From: Blasia pusilla
Lineage: Eukaryota; Marchantiophyta; Marchantiopsida; Blasiales
NCBI GenBank assembly: GCA_050084515.1
Contig: CM114271.1
Span: forward strand, 18,104,001 to 18,168,000
Direction: 5' to 3'
Length of the DNA: 64,000 nucleotides
The number at the start of each line of letters is the position of its first letter. Positions within the stretch are counted from its first letter, which is position 1. Shown piece after piece: positions 11,816-24,611 of the stretch. Below the pieces are notes generated by a model, which saw only the letters and a list, made by a program, of their open reading frames with translations, did no database searches and was not told where the DNA came from. The translations under genes and the position numbers were made by a program.

Positions 11816-12727
11816 CTACTTGAACCATAAAAAACCGTGCCTCAAACTTATGTTGGCCACCTTCTCACCCTGCTTCAACTTCTTCAGGTACTCCCCTACA
11901 TGAGCATCCTTCATATATCCTTCACGAATCCTTCTTTCCAGGTCTCTTTCTTTAGGGAACATTGCTCTCAAGACCTGTGTCGTCGATGGCATGTGTTCCT
12001 CCTTGCGACTCAACGCATCTAGAATCACATTATCTTTACCTGGCTTGTGAATCAACTCAACATGCATTAACGCCAAGGTATCATGCCATCGCAGTTGTTT
12101 CGGTGTCACTTGATCTTGGGTCTCAAAATACTTGAGTGATATATTATCGGTGAATACTCGAGTCCTATGGAGCCCTAAATAATGCCGCCACTTCCTCAAG
12201 CAATAGACCACCGCGAACAACTCTTTCTCATGAGTGGGCCATCTTCTTTCAGTATCGCTAAGCTTCTTGCTCTCATATGCTACATGTCTCCCTTCTTGCA
12301 CCAACATTCCTGCAACCGCAAAATCACTAGCATCGGTATGCACTTCGAACGGTTTGTCAAACTCCGGCAGCTTCAATACTGGTTCCTGCGATAGAATCTG
12401 CTTCACTCGGATGAATTCCTCATTAACTTCCTGGGTCCAAGTCGTGTTGGCAAACTTTGCTGTCCAATCCGTGAGAGGTCTCACAATTCCAGAAAAGTTT
12501 TTCACATAAGTGCGATAGAACTGCACCGCACCTATGAACCTCCTCATCCCCTTTACAGTGGATGGGGGTTCCCACTCGACAATCACTTTCACCTTCTCCA
12601 TGTCTGGACTGAAGCCATCTGCACTGACCAAGTGACCCAAGAATTTGATCTTGCTCAAACCAAATTTGCTCTTCTCTACATTCGCATACAGTTGAGTTTC
12701 CCTTAGCTTAGACAAGACCGCTTTCAC
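11816..12727 (-). pseudogene. Gypsy RNase H and connection domain
   Basis: 303-residue open frame. FLGHLVSADGFSPD and MRRFIGAVQFYRTYVKNF mark the thumb/connection part of Ty3/gypsy reverse transcriptase. Then come RNase H motifs: FEVHTDASDFAVAGML with the first catalytic Asp, KELFAVVYCLRKWRHYL with the Glu, and RVFTDNISLKYF with the next Asp. It is continuous with the upstream reverse transcriptase apart from a frame break near 12740. Confidence 0.9.
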
Positions 12728-13164
12728 ATGTCAAACGTGCTCCTCTAGTGACTTCAAATAGATAAGTATGTCATCAATATAGATAATAGATACTCATCCA
12801 TTTCCTTGTGAAAAATGGAGTTCATCAGTGTGGTGAACGTCGGAGGCGCGTTACATAGACCGAAAGGCATCACTACAAACTCAAAGGAACCGTATCTTGT
12901 CCTACACGCAGTCTTCTCCACATCCACCTCGGCAATCCGGATTTGGTAATATCCTGACTTCAAGTCAATCCTAGTGAAATATCTCGCGCCTGCCAGCCTA
13001 TCGAAGAGATCATCTATCCTTGGAAGAGGATAATTTTTCCGAACCATCACTTTATTCAGCGCACGGTAATCAACACACAGCCTCATCTTTCCATCCTTCT
13101 TCTTTACAAAAAGAACAAGTGCTCCATAAGATGACTTGCTAGTCCTAATGTAACCCTTTTCCAA
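12728..13164 (-). pseudogene. Gypsy reverse transcriptase, frameshifted at the active site
   Basis: The palm motifs are clear: [36 protein letters not shown] and [13 protein letters not shown]. The catalytic YIDD box is encoded at about 12770-12785 but in a different frame from the upstream motifs, so a one-base shift lies just before it. This copy cannot make an active enzyme. Confidence 0.9.
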
Positions 13165-13341
13165 GAGCTCACTTAACTACCTTTTCAACTCAAGAAGTTC
13201 CTCCTGATTCAACATGTATGGTGCTTTTGAGGGTGGTTGGGAACCAGGTATGATCTCTATCTTATGATCGACGGCTCTATGTGGTGGCAACTCAGTCGGA
13301 AGCTCCTTTGTCAAGACATCCTCAAACTCCTTGACCACTTC

Positions 13342-13850
13342 CTAAAGTGGTTCTAGGATTCCCCTTGAAACAGTGTCATGATCTCTGCGTATTTTGCTTG
13401 TAGCCTCCTCCACTTGTCTCATCAAGCAGAGAAATCCATCCTCCAACTCGGTCATGCTCCTCCTTGTAATCGAGTTTACTAACTCCTTTTTTCCCGGAAC
13501 CTCAAGGACCAACCGCACCTGTAACCGTTTTCCTTTTAGCAAGATGCTCAACCTCAAGGGTCTACATCTTAACCCCACCTCATACGCATCTAGGAATTTA
13601 TTCCCCAAGACTCCGTCAATGCCATCCATTTCGCACATAGTGAAATTCTCCTTCAACTCGAATACCCCGCATCCTACGGTCAAACCCAAGACCAATTCAG
13701 AAGTCCGATGAGACTTGCCTCCTACAAATCCTACTCAAATGGGCTCATCCGCCTTAGAGGTAGACAACCCCAGTTCCTTCACGATTCTCGGGCTTAGGAA
13801 GGAGTGCAAAGCACCTCTATCCACGAGCAACAACACATCGTGATCAGCAA
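13342..13850 (-). pseudogene. Gypsy aspartic protease region
   Basis: The retropepsin motif is readable as LLLVDRGALHSFLS near 13825, where families have D-S/T-G-A; the Ser/Thr has become Arg. The downstream frame includes MDGIDGVLGNKFLD, similar to the ILG..FL part of these proteases. A stop near 13735 separates the two. Confidence 0.75.
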
Positions 13851-15010
13851 TCTTTGATCTTGGATCTTAGGTACACCAAATTGTGCGTCCTCTTGGTGAC
13901 CTGAAGGGACGTCTCGAGATCACCCACCAACAGATGCTTAGCGGCAAACGCAATCATACTCCCATTACTAACCTTCGGTTTCGAACACACTTTTTCCAGG
14001 TGCCCCGGTTCGCCACAGTTGTAGCATATGACCTTGCCATTCCCTGACTTTGAGTGTTGTCCTTCTCTCGGCTTCGCATGAAGTTCCACTCGTTTTGCTG
14101 CCATGGCAGACGACTCTCCTGGATCGTGTAGGCCCCCTCTCCAGACTCTTTTGAACGTCTCCTTATTTTTTGACTTCTTCGAAAAACCTTTTGGCTCAAA
14201 GGATTTTGGGTTTGGACCTCATCGTCCCCAATCCGCTCCGCTAGCTTCAGAAGATCCGTGCATGTATCTAGCAACGTCGGCATTCGGTAAAGGGCCTTTT
14301 CAGTGCTCGACTTGAGTCTACTAATGAAGATAGCCTTCTTTGCGTGCTCATCCATCTTTGGAAGAGAAGTCAGTTTCGCACTTAACTCCCTCATATACGC
14401 GCTTAAGGAACCACTTTGCCGCATCCGCACGCATTCCACCGTATCGCGCAACCCTTGGTACTCTGGAGTGAATCGATCCCCAATCAACACCTTAAACTCC
14501 TCCCAACTCAGAGGTGACTCGCCGACCAGATATTCCTCTCGTTGAGCTATCCATCATTGTAGCGCATGATCCTTCAAGAAAGTAACGGCTACCATCACCT
14601 TGTCCTGCTCAAGCGCCTTGTGCCTTGAAGTATAGTTCCAGTTCCGTAAGAAAATCCTTCACTTTCCGCGAGCGCCCCACCCCAGTGAATGGCGTGGGCA
14701 GGTTTGTCCTGCAGAGCTTTTTTCCCGCTCCCGGAGTTCGGGTGGCCTCTAACTTGCTTTGCTGGGACATATGCTCCACCAACAGCTTCAACAAGTCCAA
14801 CGTCTAGCTTGACTCGGTCGCTTCTCCTGATTTTGGGCCCGATGGTCCCGCGGAAGGATTCGCCTTTGGAACGTCCTCACGTCTAGCGTTCAGCTCTTCG
14901 GGAGTCTCCGTCTCCTCCATAGCTTCACAGTCCGGCATTGGTTCCTCTCTTGGTTCACATCGCTTGATTCGGCGCTTCTTGGGTTGTTCTCCCTCGATCG
15001 CCATTTTCAA
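13844..15010 (-). pseudogene. Gypsy gag with zinc knuckle
   Basis: Broken into at least three frames: an acidic, basic-patched N-terminus (15010-14804), a capsid-like part with LPTPFTGVGRSRKVKDFL and SLSAYMRELSAKLTSLP, and a zinc knuckle CYNCGEPGHLEKVC (CX2CX4HX4C) near 14010. Stops and shifts occur at about 14800, 14600 and 14100. Confidence 0.85.
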
Positions 15011-15138
15011 GCCAACTCACTCAGACTCCTCCTCGTTTCTTGCGTCCCTCCTTGAGCGTCTGAGTCTAGCCGCTACCTTGAGTTTTCTCAAGCGTTCGGT
15101 TGATCCCACGACCCCAAGTTCTCGCTCACCAAGGATTA

Positions 15139-15150
15139 GCTCTAATACCA
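15139..15150 (-). other. Gypsy primer-binding site (initiator tRNA-Met type)
   Basis: The minus strand reads TGGTATTAGAGC, one mismatch from the usual initiator tRNA-Met complement TGGTATCAGAGC. It lies two bases inside the LTR edge at 15153. Confidence 0.85.
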
Positions 15151-15152
15151 CT

Positions 15153-16168
15153 TGTCGCGCCCCTACTCTCCTTGAACGTCAATCTTTAGTGTTACGGAAG
15201 CGTAACGTTCAGTAGGACACGATCTCATCGCCGATCTGCACCCAAACACGCACTCTCGTTAGTCGGGTCCGGGCCAACCAGCGTTCCAAACCACCGAGTT
15301 CTCAACTCGGCGTCTCATCAAGCTCAACCTTCCTTAATTACTAGTTTCCAAAACATGGCAAGTCCTTCAAGACTTGGAACAGACTTCATGATTAGTCGAG
15401 GAACCTAAAACGGCACTTGCGCGCCTAGCGATCCCAACTGTTCAACGGACCTCGTGCGAGTTCCAAACCGAGACCCAAGTAATTGAGTCGTGGGGTGAAA
15501 TCCAAGAGGGATGTCTAAAATTGCCTTCGTAGACTTGGTTCAGGTTTTCCAACCCAACCCCAAACTCTTGATCCCTTCCATGCCCTTGAGCCGCCCCATG
15601 GCGCCCAAAGTGGGGTTCGAGTTCCAAGCACTCTCGGAGACCTTACCCCTTTCTAGTAATTTTAGGGTTCTCCAATAACACCCCCCTCCTTTGGAAAAGG
15701 ATGGGGGGGCCCTTCATTGTGGCCCTCAACCCGACTCTATTTACAATCGTTTCCGGGTTGTTTCTCATCCGCTGCTTATGCGTTTGCAAAGATCTTTAGT
15801 GCGTTTGAACCAGCTTTCCATAAGCCTTCCAACACACCATTTTTTAATCCAAACGCATCTTGGTGCTTCTCGGCGCTAAAAGTTATGGCCATAAATATAG
15901 TCGAAAACTCTCAAACGCTTGTGGCGTTCCAAATCCGGATTCTTCCTTTGGCAACCCACTTCCTAGACTCAACTCCTTTCAAGTCTTGTTCCACGTTTGG
16001 TCCAAGTTTCTCAGTCACGACCAAAACATCTAAAATGCGAAGCCTCGCTTGTGTCTCATCTCTTGTCTCTTCTTCGAGACCACTCCAACACGCAAACCAT
16101 CTTAGCGTGAGCCCGCTAATGTTCCGATGTTCCGCTTTGGCACTCGTTTGGTCATGAGGGTCACGACA
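15153..16168 (-). repeat. Gypsy 5' LTR (only LTR left)
   Basis: 1016 bp with ends TGTCG and CGACA, defined on the inside by the primer-binding site and on the outside by the point where copia sequence resumes at 16169. The partner LTR is deleted. Confidence 0.75.
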
Positions 16169-16214
16169 TTGCTGGTGGATCCTTACCATCCAAGAGCTTC
16201 TTTATCCACTAAGG

Positions 16215-17318
16215 CTATGACGACTGTAGTGGAAGAGCATGATGCTTTTTGTAATCATCATCAAATTCTTCTTCTTGATGATCCGGTGTAAACATTGGTG
16301 GTGTGCTCTGGTGGGTTATCTCTTCGTTTGATGATAATATGGACGGACCATTGAAACCCACCACTTGACGAGGCTGTTCGTGGAACATCACATCACGAAT
16401 CACAAGCATCTGCTTTGCCTCATGACACCATAGGCGATAAGCTTTAGACTGATCACTGTATACCATAAAGATGCACTTCCTGCTCTTGGACTCTAGCTTG
16501 GTCATGGATGCTTCAGGAATATGTACAAAACACTCACTACCAAAAGTCATGAAATGTTGGACTGATGATACCTTACCTGAGTATGATTGATGAGGAGTCA
16601 TGCCTTGCAATGACTTGGTAGCACTTCTATTTAGAATGTAAAGGGTAGTATTAACAGCTTCAGCCCAAAATCCTTCTGTCAAACCTTTTGCTTTCATCAT
16701 ACATCTTGCCATCTCCACCACTATACGGTTTCGACGCTCAACAACTCTATTTTATTGTGGTGTATGTGTCGTGGTTAACTGTCGCTTGATTCCATGCTCC
16801 CCCAAATATTTGTTGAATTCTGTTGATAATAATTCTCCTCCTCGATCGGTGCGAAGCTCTTGTACCTTCTTTCCTATCTCATTCTCGACCAGCTTGTGCC
16901 ATACTTTAAATTTTCCAAAAGCACTTGCCTTATCACGAAGGAAATACACCCACATCTTCCTACTATAATCGTTGACAACTAAGAAGAAGTTGGAAGAACC
17001 ACCTAATGCCAGTGTTCTCATTTTACCACAAAGGTCAGCTTGAATCAGCTCTAGAGGAGCCTTTGCTCTATTGCTGGACTCTTGTGGAAATGGTTGTCGG
17101 TGTTGCTTGCCCATCATACAAGCTTCACATGTATCCGACATTCCAAAAATTATTGGTAAATCAACAACCATGCCAGATTTCCGTATCTGACTTAGTAAAG
17201 GAAAGCTTAGGTGACCAAATCTTTCATGCCACAACTTAATGCTACTAAGATCTGTACCTACACTTGTCGTGAAAGCATATAACTCGTAGATATTTCCACG
17301 TCGTATACCATCACCCAC
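16215..17318 (-). pseudogene. Copia integrase
   Basis: Zinc-binding part HERFGHLSFPLL...CEACMMGKQH, then the catalytic core with LIQADLCGKM, VVNDYSRKMWVYFL and ELRTDRGGEL, and the Glu region ERRNR before EMARCMMKAKG. The C-terminal part includes FGSECFVHIPE and continues to 16215. A stop at about 16750 breaks it into two frames. Confidence 0.9.
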
Positions 17319-17337
17319 TACTTTCCCATTGGCATCC

Positions 17338-18556
17338 TCAATGATTGCTCCAGTTTTTCTTGAAACAAAATTCTAGGTCACGATCACATAATACTGCTAC
17401 CAAAATCAAATTTTGCTTCAACTCTGGTACGTATAGTACATCAATTAACTTCTTTTCATCTCCTTTTTGTGAGACTAAAGAAATTTTGCCTTTCCCTTCT
17501 ACAGAGCACTTTGCATTATTCCCAACAGTAACAACGATGAGCTCTAGTAGGGGCTGTAAGGAGCTATACCAATCCTTATGATTGGTCATATGCCTAGATG
17601 CTCCACTATTGAGCACCCATGCATCTTCACTCTTTGACTTAGTGGAATGTTCTGCCTGTGTGCAAAACTTTTCGATTGCTACCCAAACATCTATTTCATG
17701 TTCTCCTAGTTCTACAAAATTTCCAAACTCCTTCTTAGGACGTAAACAACCATTCTTCTCATCCTGACTCCTCTTTTTACAATCTTTGATAAGATGACCT
17801 AGCTTACCACAATAAAAGCATTTGAAGGCTTTTCTTGGAAATTTCTTCTTGACATTTGAACTGTAATCCTGATTTCTACCTCTCTGTACGTTGGCAGTAA
17901 ATGCTGCATCACTTCCCTCTCTTGCTTTGAAGCGTATTTCCTCTTCTACCAACATTGCACTAAATTGTTCAAAAGTAAGCGGCGTGGGTCTTACTTGAGT
18001 ATTCAATCGATGACAAACCATCATACCTTGGAGGCAAAATCCTTATGCACCGAGCGTGCCAAATCTTTGCTAGACTTTGAAATTCCTACAGACGCCATCT
18101 GATCTTGAAGATTCTTGATCCTTGTCAAAAATTGCTCCGCGCTTTCTCCTTCTGAAAATTTCTCGGACGTAAGCTGATTCTTCAGATTTTGAATCGAGTC
18201 TCTTTCCTCGTTTCATACTGATTTTTCAGAATGTTCCACGCCTCAGTAATAATGGTTGCATGTTGAATGAGAGTCATGACATAATCAGTTACATTCGTGA
18301 TAATCGTATATAGAGCATCAACGTTTCTCCGTTTCCATGCCAGCAATACAACACGATCCATATCCCCAGACGAAGATGAACATGCAAAACTCAAAGTAGC
18401 TTGTGGATTCGAATCAACCTTTATGGCTGTCTCCCAAATCTCAAATGATTCGAGGACAATTCTCATTTTGAACTTCCACAATGTATAGTTAGACCCATCT
18501 AACTTCCCTTCATCCAATAGAGGAGGGCGAGCACGAACTAACGAAGAAGTAGCCAT
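17338..18556 (-). pseudogene. Copia gag and aspartic protease
   Basis: Gag begins at 18556 (MATSSLVRARPPLLDEGKL, then YTLWKFKMRIVLES), has frame breaks around 18180 and 18030, and contains the zinc knuckle CFYCGKLGHLIKDC. The protease motif reads WVLNSGASRHMT where the family has WVLDSGASRHMT: the catalytic Asp is Asn. Confidence 0.9.
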
Positions 18557-18616
18557 CTCTCAAGATTTTGTGCAAACATACTAGATCGCCAGATATAAAA
18601 TACTGGAAAACCTACT

Positions 18617-18628
18617 GCTCTAATACCA
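18617..18628 (-). other. Copia primer-binding site (initiator tRNA-Met type)
   Basis: The minus strand reads TGGTATTAGAGC directly next to the inner edge of the 5' LTR. It is identical to the primer site of the nested gypsy element. Confidence 0.9.
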
Positions 18629-19041
18629 TGTGAGAAAACAAAAAGTGACGAAATCACTGAAATCTTTATAAAACTTATAGATACAAAGTGGCCTAGTCTG
18701 TCCATGCGCTGATAGAAGAGCTTCGATGGAACCTCAACGTGGAGATAACTCGCCATACGAGAATGCGCTACCGCTACGTCTCCCAACTATTTCACTACTC
18801 GGAAAACTAGGGTTTTTACCTAGTTTTCTTCATTTCTATTAATAAAAAAATCTTGCATCATGCACCCTAATGCAATATAGGGTTAGATAATCCTAGTAAC
18901 GCTACTCCGTAAATCACCTACGTCATATTACTATGACTTCTTCGACGTCTAAGTCGAAACCATCAATCTAGGCTTCTCCTCATACAAAGGGGTCCGATCA
19001 GATTAATGGTGCTCATAAAAGTGGATGTTGAGAATCCAACA
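18629..19041 (-). repeat. Copia 5' LTR
   Basis: 413 bp, partner of 10751-11159, with the same termini. The primer-binding site abuts its left edge, which fixes it as the 5' LTR of a minus-strand element. Confidence 0.9.
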
Positions 19042-19056
19042 GCCTTGAGCGACATG

Positions 19057-20473
19057 TGTCATGCCAAGAGCTTCTCTTTTCGAGCAAAGGCATACCTTAT
19101 AGTTGCGGAAATCGTTGATGCAAGATGAATTCTCTAGTAAGTTTTCGTATTATGTATCAAATCACTATCTACACTCTATGTTCTCTTACAATGAGAATCA
19201 CAAACGATTTTGTCAATTGCAAGATTATCACTTCTTTATAATACCAAACTCCGAAATTCTTGACTATCAAATTTGTATGAACTACTTGGCGTTTGTACAT
19301 AAAGAAAATGTCATAACTTATATCAAATGTAACTTAAGGAGGCATGTTTATATTTATAGGCTGCTAGAGAAGGACAAACAAAATACAATCGTAATTCCTT
19401 ACGAAAGTGATAATAAAAATATCATTGGAGTTGGTGGTTGCATAACTTGGTTTATGAATATCTTTCCAAAGTGATAGACTAGATAATGAGTAAGCCAATG
19501 CATATTTACAAAGATAATCTTTGGGTGATATAGATTAATAAAAAGGAATTCGGATACCACTCACGTTATCTCATCGAGAGCTTTCTTCAAGTAAAAATAT
19601 ACCTTCTCGTTGTAATAGCCATTGAAGCAAAATTGAGTTTTATGATAAGTTTCAAGTGTATATTTGTCACAAACGGTAGTGTTGAGGCGATCATTTTTCA
19701 TAATTTTTAATCAATACCATAAAGCATGATCTTGTTACTATAAAGTATACCATGAAATATACCATAAAGTATATAATCCATCCTCATTAGAAAAGTAACA
19801 AGACCAAATCCATCCATTATCCATAAAATAACAAAGTGAACTTTTCTAAGATAAAAGTCTCTCCAAATAATCATCTCCACACATATTTGATCTTCAAAAC
19901 TTTCAAAGAATAGATCATAACTAATTCACTCTACCAAGAAGGATAATTCACACTAAAAGGACAAGCAAACAAGCCCAATGTCATACACTCAAGAGTGAAA
20001 AGCTAAAAACAAATTCAAGAAATGAATTTCAGGTGATGAATCCTTGAAGGTCCTTGCTCTTTATATACTCACAAGGGATCCTCAAGGATACAAAATAAGT
20101 CTAATCTTATTTTGTGCTATATGACTTCCTCTAAAGGTTTAGCCAATTCCATTTTGAGACAAGTAGATTAACTCTTATCTCTTTCTAAAATATCCTCATA
20201 AATCCACTTCATATCCTCCCAACTATCATAGCCATCAACCAATAATATTCTAGCTTTATTTTCATTAATACACTAATTCACTACTTTACTTTTATGTTTC
20301 CAATATCGCATTTATCAACTTTCTTTTTTATAATTGGACACATACAAATAAGGCATGATTAAAAGGTTTGAACATGGTTTTTTTTCCTAAAGTTTTCACT
20401 CAATACTTATGTAAGCTCTCTCTAACACTAATAAGAGTGAATTATATATTTTAGATTATTTTACTCCACGACA
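19057..20473 (+). repeat. D-family unit (TGTC...CGACA), copy 1
   Basis: AT-rich unit of about 1.4 kb starting TGTCATGCCAAGAGC and ending CCACGACA, homologous over most of its length to 33130-34411 and 38569-39837. Shared landmarks are TTTATATACTCACAAGG, CTTAGCCAAT and the 3' stretch ending TAC-rich before CGACA. The conserved minus-strand frame of the family is badly decayed here. It starts 16 bp from the copia LTR. Confidence 0.7.
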
Positions 20474-21520
20474 ATGGCACAAAAATTGGCAACTCGTAGT
20501 ATCTACGACATAGTATTTGATCCCTAACAAATGACTACTAGTCTTTAAGCATCATAGAATAAGAATGAGAGCTCAAATCCATCAATCTAAAAATCACCTC
20601 GTATTGATGGATGACCAACTCTCACTTGGTTAGTACACGGTGGTAAATGATGAGAAGGGTGCACTTCTCATGTCAAAATAACATGAAAATGGAAAGGGAG
20701 CGAACATAACTTTTGGTATCACAACCTTGTGAGCTTATATTTCAAATTGGAACTCTAATTTGTTACAAGTGGCGATGTTGATCCTCCAAAGGTCCCAAAT
20801 TCATCGAAGAATTGACAAATTTTTGCAATTGTTTTTTCCATACTAACTCAAACCATTGATCTAGTGCTTTTAAGAGCATTCTCATAAGCTCTTAAGCAGT
20901 GGATATAATCCTCAATCTATAAATTAGTGAACACATTGACAACCCTTTTTCGATAATTATCGTAATGTGGAATTCACTCATTATAAAATAGATCAAAATT
21001 CTTGTCCAACACACAAAGAAGACTCTCTATGGCTCTCATGTATACTTTATATTCTCTCTTGTTAAACCAAAGCTACTATGGGATTATTTAGAAGACAAGG
21101 AGCACCATAGCTCCTCCGCCTCATACATAAGAGGATCAACAACCAAAGAATAAACTCTCAAAGCTTACTCTCCTTGAAATATACCATCTTTCCCATATTC
21201 TTCCTTTGATCTTCCATAAAGTCTCTCCCAAAGTCATCCCTTTAGTTCTCTTCAAAGTCTTTCCCTTTATGATTTATGGACTAAAGATTTGTGCACCAAG
21301 GTCACTAATTAATCATAATCCTAAAATAATGGCTAAGGAACCACCATTCACACATAGAATTTCAAAGCTCACATAATTAGGGAGCTTATTTGGAATAGGA
21401 AGTTTCTCAAATAGCTTCCAAATAGATCTACATAAAAGGAGAATCTAGTATAATAGATTACCCTACTTAATAGCAAGTAATCAATGATATATTGAACGCC
21501 GCCTCTTATATATACTAAAG
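20474..21520. other. AT-rich spacer with repeat E fragment
   Basis: No gene seen. About 20990-21260 is a diverged copy of repeat E (compare 37855-38110), with the landmarks CTCCGCCTCAT, CTCTCAAAGC and CTCTCCTTGAAATATA. The rest is unassigned. Confidence 0.5.
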
Positions 21521-22912
21521 TGTCGCACAAAAGCTTATCGTTACACTATAAAAGACTTGATAGGGATGACAAATGGTTATGGTGAGACAATTATTTATTT
21601 GCAGCAAAAAACCCCAATTTTCTTAACTATAAAGTCTCTATAATATCTGTTTGTTTGTACACTAAGAAGATTATACAATTGGTATGAAGACCTAATCGAG
21701 CAGGTATGCTTGCACCCATAAGTTACTAAACGAGAACATATAAAGTGTAATCCCAAGTCCTTCTATAAGTGACAATTAGAGGTACCTCAAAATTTGGTGA
21801 TTGCATGACTTGCTTCATAAATGTGTCTTTGGAATTATGGCCTTGATAGTGAATACACTAATGATTATTTACGAAGAGGATCTTTATATATATAGTACAA
21901 GTTTTTGAAAGGAAAATCAAATACCACGCGCGGTCCATCTTTGTTTATATTTGACAAACATCTTCTATTCCCTTATCTTTTCCTACACAATTTAAAGTCA
22001 TAGATAACCACTACACATATTCTCTTAAACTTATGAATAATAAGTTCCCAAAATTTAATCTACACTCATCAATTTCGAAAGCTCATTCGAAAATGAATCA
22101 TAATTGAGTTATTTTCCCAAGAAGGATAATCAACTTTCATTAAAAGAGTAACCAATATCTCAAGAAATACAAATATAACTCTTTTACGAGAATAAATCTC
22201 TCCAAAATATTCAAATCCAAACTCATCAAACCCTCAAATTTCTCAAGGATGGATGATGGTCAAATTATTCTCTTAAGAGTGATGATCCATTTTCGATAGG
22301 AAAGAAACCAAGTCCAATATTAGTATCCCAAGAATGACAAAAATAACTTGAGAAAATGAAATTTAAGAAAGTGAACGCTTGAATGTCCCTCCTATTTATA
22401 AACTCATGCGGTATCCAAAAGAGTATAAAGTAGGCTAATTTTATCTTGTATCAAATGATTTTCTCTTAAGGCTTAGCCAATCCTTTTTGGACACTAGTAA
22501 ATTAATTTGTATCTCTTTCTAAAATATCTCCATAAAACCATCTTACATCTCTTAACTATCCCAATTATTCTAGTCTCGACTTCTTTATCAATCATGATAA
22601 CTTTAACTTTATTATCATTAATATATCGATCCAATATCTTACTTGAATTTTTCCATGTTATAGTTATGATTTCCTTTTATAGAGTTGGATCTACATAAAT
22701 GAAGTAAATACCAATCCACTACTTTATTTTTCTACTTTTCATGGCTCATTTGTGACATCTTTTCTTGTAATTGGATTTAAATAAATAATCTATTATTACG
22801 AGGTTCAAACATGGAATTTTAAAAAAATTAATCACTTAATATTTATATAAATTATTTCTAACATTCATAAGAAGTAAATATATATATGTCGAATCATTAT
22901 ATTATACGATAA
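21521..22912 (+). repeat. D-family unit, copy 2
   Basis: Starts TGTCGCACAAAAGC and ends TATACGATA, a one-base variant of the CGACA end. The internal order matches the other D units but with more indels. It is followed at once by an inverted end fragment of the same family (22925-23062, GTATAGTAAAATGAC...), giving a tail-to-tail arrangement. Confidence 0.65.
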
Positions 22913-23154
22913 TGTGATAACGTTGTTGTATAGTAAAATGACATACCATATATATTTCACTCTTATTAATGTTGGAGAGAGTTGGATAAGTGTTAAATAA
23001 TTTTGCTCATGAAAACAAGATTTAATGTTTAAACTTTTTAATCGAGCCTCATTTATGCAAGTACATGGTAGCAACAGCCGATTTAGGATTTAAAATATTT
23101 ATACCCTATAAAATTTTGAAATGGATACTTATCCTTTTCATGATGCAGATAAAT

Positions 23155-23400
23155 CTCAATCTCTCCCTCTCTCTCTCTGAGAGGCTTGGGTTACACAATA
23201 AGCCAAGGAGGAACACAACTCTACAACCTCATGCCAAGAGGTTCCACAAATAGATAATGAGTTTTCAAGTTCTCTCATCTCAAGGTATATCCCTTCTCTT
23301 ATTCTAATCTCGCTCTATGGTAATCTTTGCTCCCAAGTCACCTTCTTGGCTCTTGACTTGATGTAGGAGGACAAAGTCACTTTCTAAAATGATAAATTAA
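23155..23400 (+). repeat. Repeat E copy
   Basis: Matches 37870-38110: GAGAGGCTTGGGTTACAC, CCTCATGCCAAGAGGTTC, then TCTCAAGGTATATCCC and CCAAGTCACC-TTGGCTCTTGAC. No coding frame is conserved. It probably belongs to the leader or a non-coding part of a gypsy element. Confidence 0.6.
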
Positions 23401-23639
23401 CTATACTTAAAATGAAACTTTTACACCAATCCCTTACTTTACTTTTATATTTCCTATCTTCCATTTATTATATTTTTTTCTAAAATTGGACCTGCACAAA
23501 TGAGGCACTATCTAAAATTTTAAATATGAAAAAATATTTTCATAAAATAATTACTTAATATTTCTAAAACTCTCTCTAATATTAATAAGAGAAGAATATA
23601 TGTAATGGATTATTTTTTTACACGATAATCTATCTCTAA

Positions 23640-24611
23640 AATGATAAATTACATAGAAAAAAAAACTAATGCTTATCTAGTAGGATAATTTGATATTGTA
23701 TAAATTGAAAGGAAATCAAATATCCTTTATATGTGATATTTATCGATGATTCACAAACTTCCTTTATCCTTCTTTCTCTCCTTACATAGCTTAAAGTTAT
23801 GATTCTTACGCATATCCGTCTAAACTAATTGATGAATGATAAAATTTTCCCAAAATTAATTTATATTTATTAATTTCTAAAACTCCTTAAAAATTGAAGA
23901 AAGGTCAAACTATTTTCCCAAGAGGATTAAGCCACTCTCATTGAGAGAGTAAGTAAATCTTATTTCATTCTATCAACAATGACAATCAAAACTCTTCTAA
24001 GATGACACTTCTCTTAAAAAATTATGCGTAATTATAAAAAATTAAAATCCCTCAAGAATGGATTATGTCCAAATTATTCTTTTAAGAAAAATAATCCACT
24101 CTTATTGGAAGAGTGACCAACTCTAATAATACAGTCTTAAGAAAGACAACGACATCTCATAAAAAATGCAATCGAAGGTAGTGAATGCTTGAAGATACTT
24201 GATCCATAAAAGTACAAAATAAGGTTAATATATTTTGTGTGCCACATGGCTCTCGCTCCAGACTCAAGTAATCCTCTTTGATACAAATAACATATTTTTT
24301 TATCTCTGCTAAAATATCATCCTAAAACCACTTCGTATCCTCCCAACTATCCTAGCCTTGACTTCTTCACCAATTATAATTACTTCAACTTTATTTTCAT
24401 TAAGATACTTACCAATTATTTGGACTATATTTTTCTTGTGTCTCCTTTATAACCTTGTTCATAAGACTTTTACTTACACAAATAAGATATCTTAAAAAAA
24501 GTTAAATGAGATATTTTTTTTTCTGAGATAATAATTCAACATTTGTAGAAAACCTCTAAAAAACTCATAAGAGTGGAATATATATCTCGAATCCAATTAC
24601 TACACGAAATT
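23640..24611 (+). repeat. D-family fragment, copy 3
   Basis: A 5'-shortened copy: CCCAAGAGGATTAAGCC near 23930, then the CTTGAAGATACTTG, CCACATGGCT and CTATTTTCATTAAGATAC landmarks in family order, ending near TACACGAAA. It is highly diverged and AT-rich. Confidence 0.55.

Larger units (their letters stand above)
11556..16168 (-). mobile_element. Ty3/gypsy element nested in the copia element, 3' truncated
   Basis: On the minus strand from the right: 5' LTR 16168-15153, primer-binding site, gag, protease, reverse transcriptase, RNase H, then integrase cut short near 11556. No 3' LTR is present. At the left junction, integrase sequence (GLLHPLPILEGP) runs directly into copia RNase H (WVNKKQPTEA), with ATATGG shared by both reading contexts. 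One deletion therefore removed the gypsy integrase core and 3' LTR plus the copia reverse transcriptase. Confidence 0.85.
10751..19041 (-). mobile_element. Ty1/copia LTR retrotransposon with a gypsy element nested inside
   Basis: Two direct LTRs (10751-11159 and 18629-19041) bound the element. Read on the coding (minus) strand they begin TGTTGGATTCTCAACATCC and end TCTCACA. The flanks GCTTT (left) and GCCTT (right) look like a 5-bp target duplication with one mismatch. Gag, protease and integrase are read from 18556 down to 16215. RNase H reappears at about 11550-11185, next to the 3' LTR. Reverse transcriptase is missing; its place is taken by gypsy DNA from 11556 to 16168. Internal stops and an altered protease site show a dead copy. 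Confidence 0.9.

Noticed and set aside
19103-19474. 123-residue plus-strand frame
   Set aside because: It is the opposite strand of the decayed conserved D-unit ORF.
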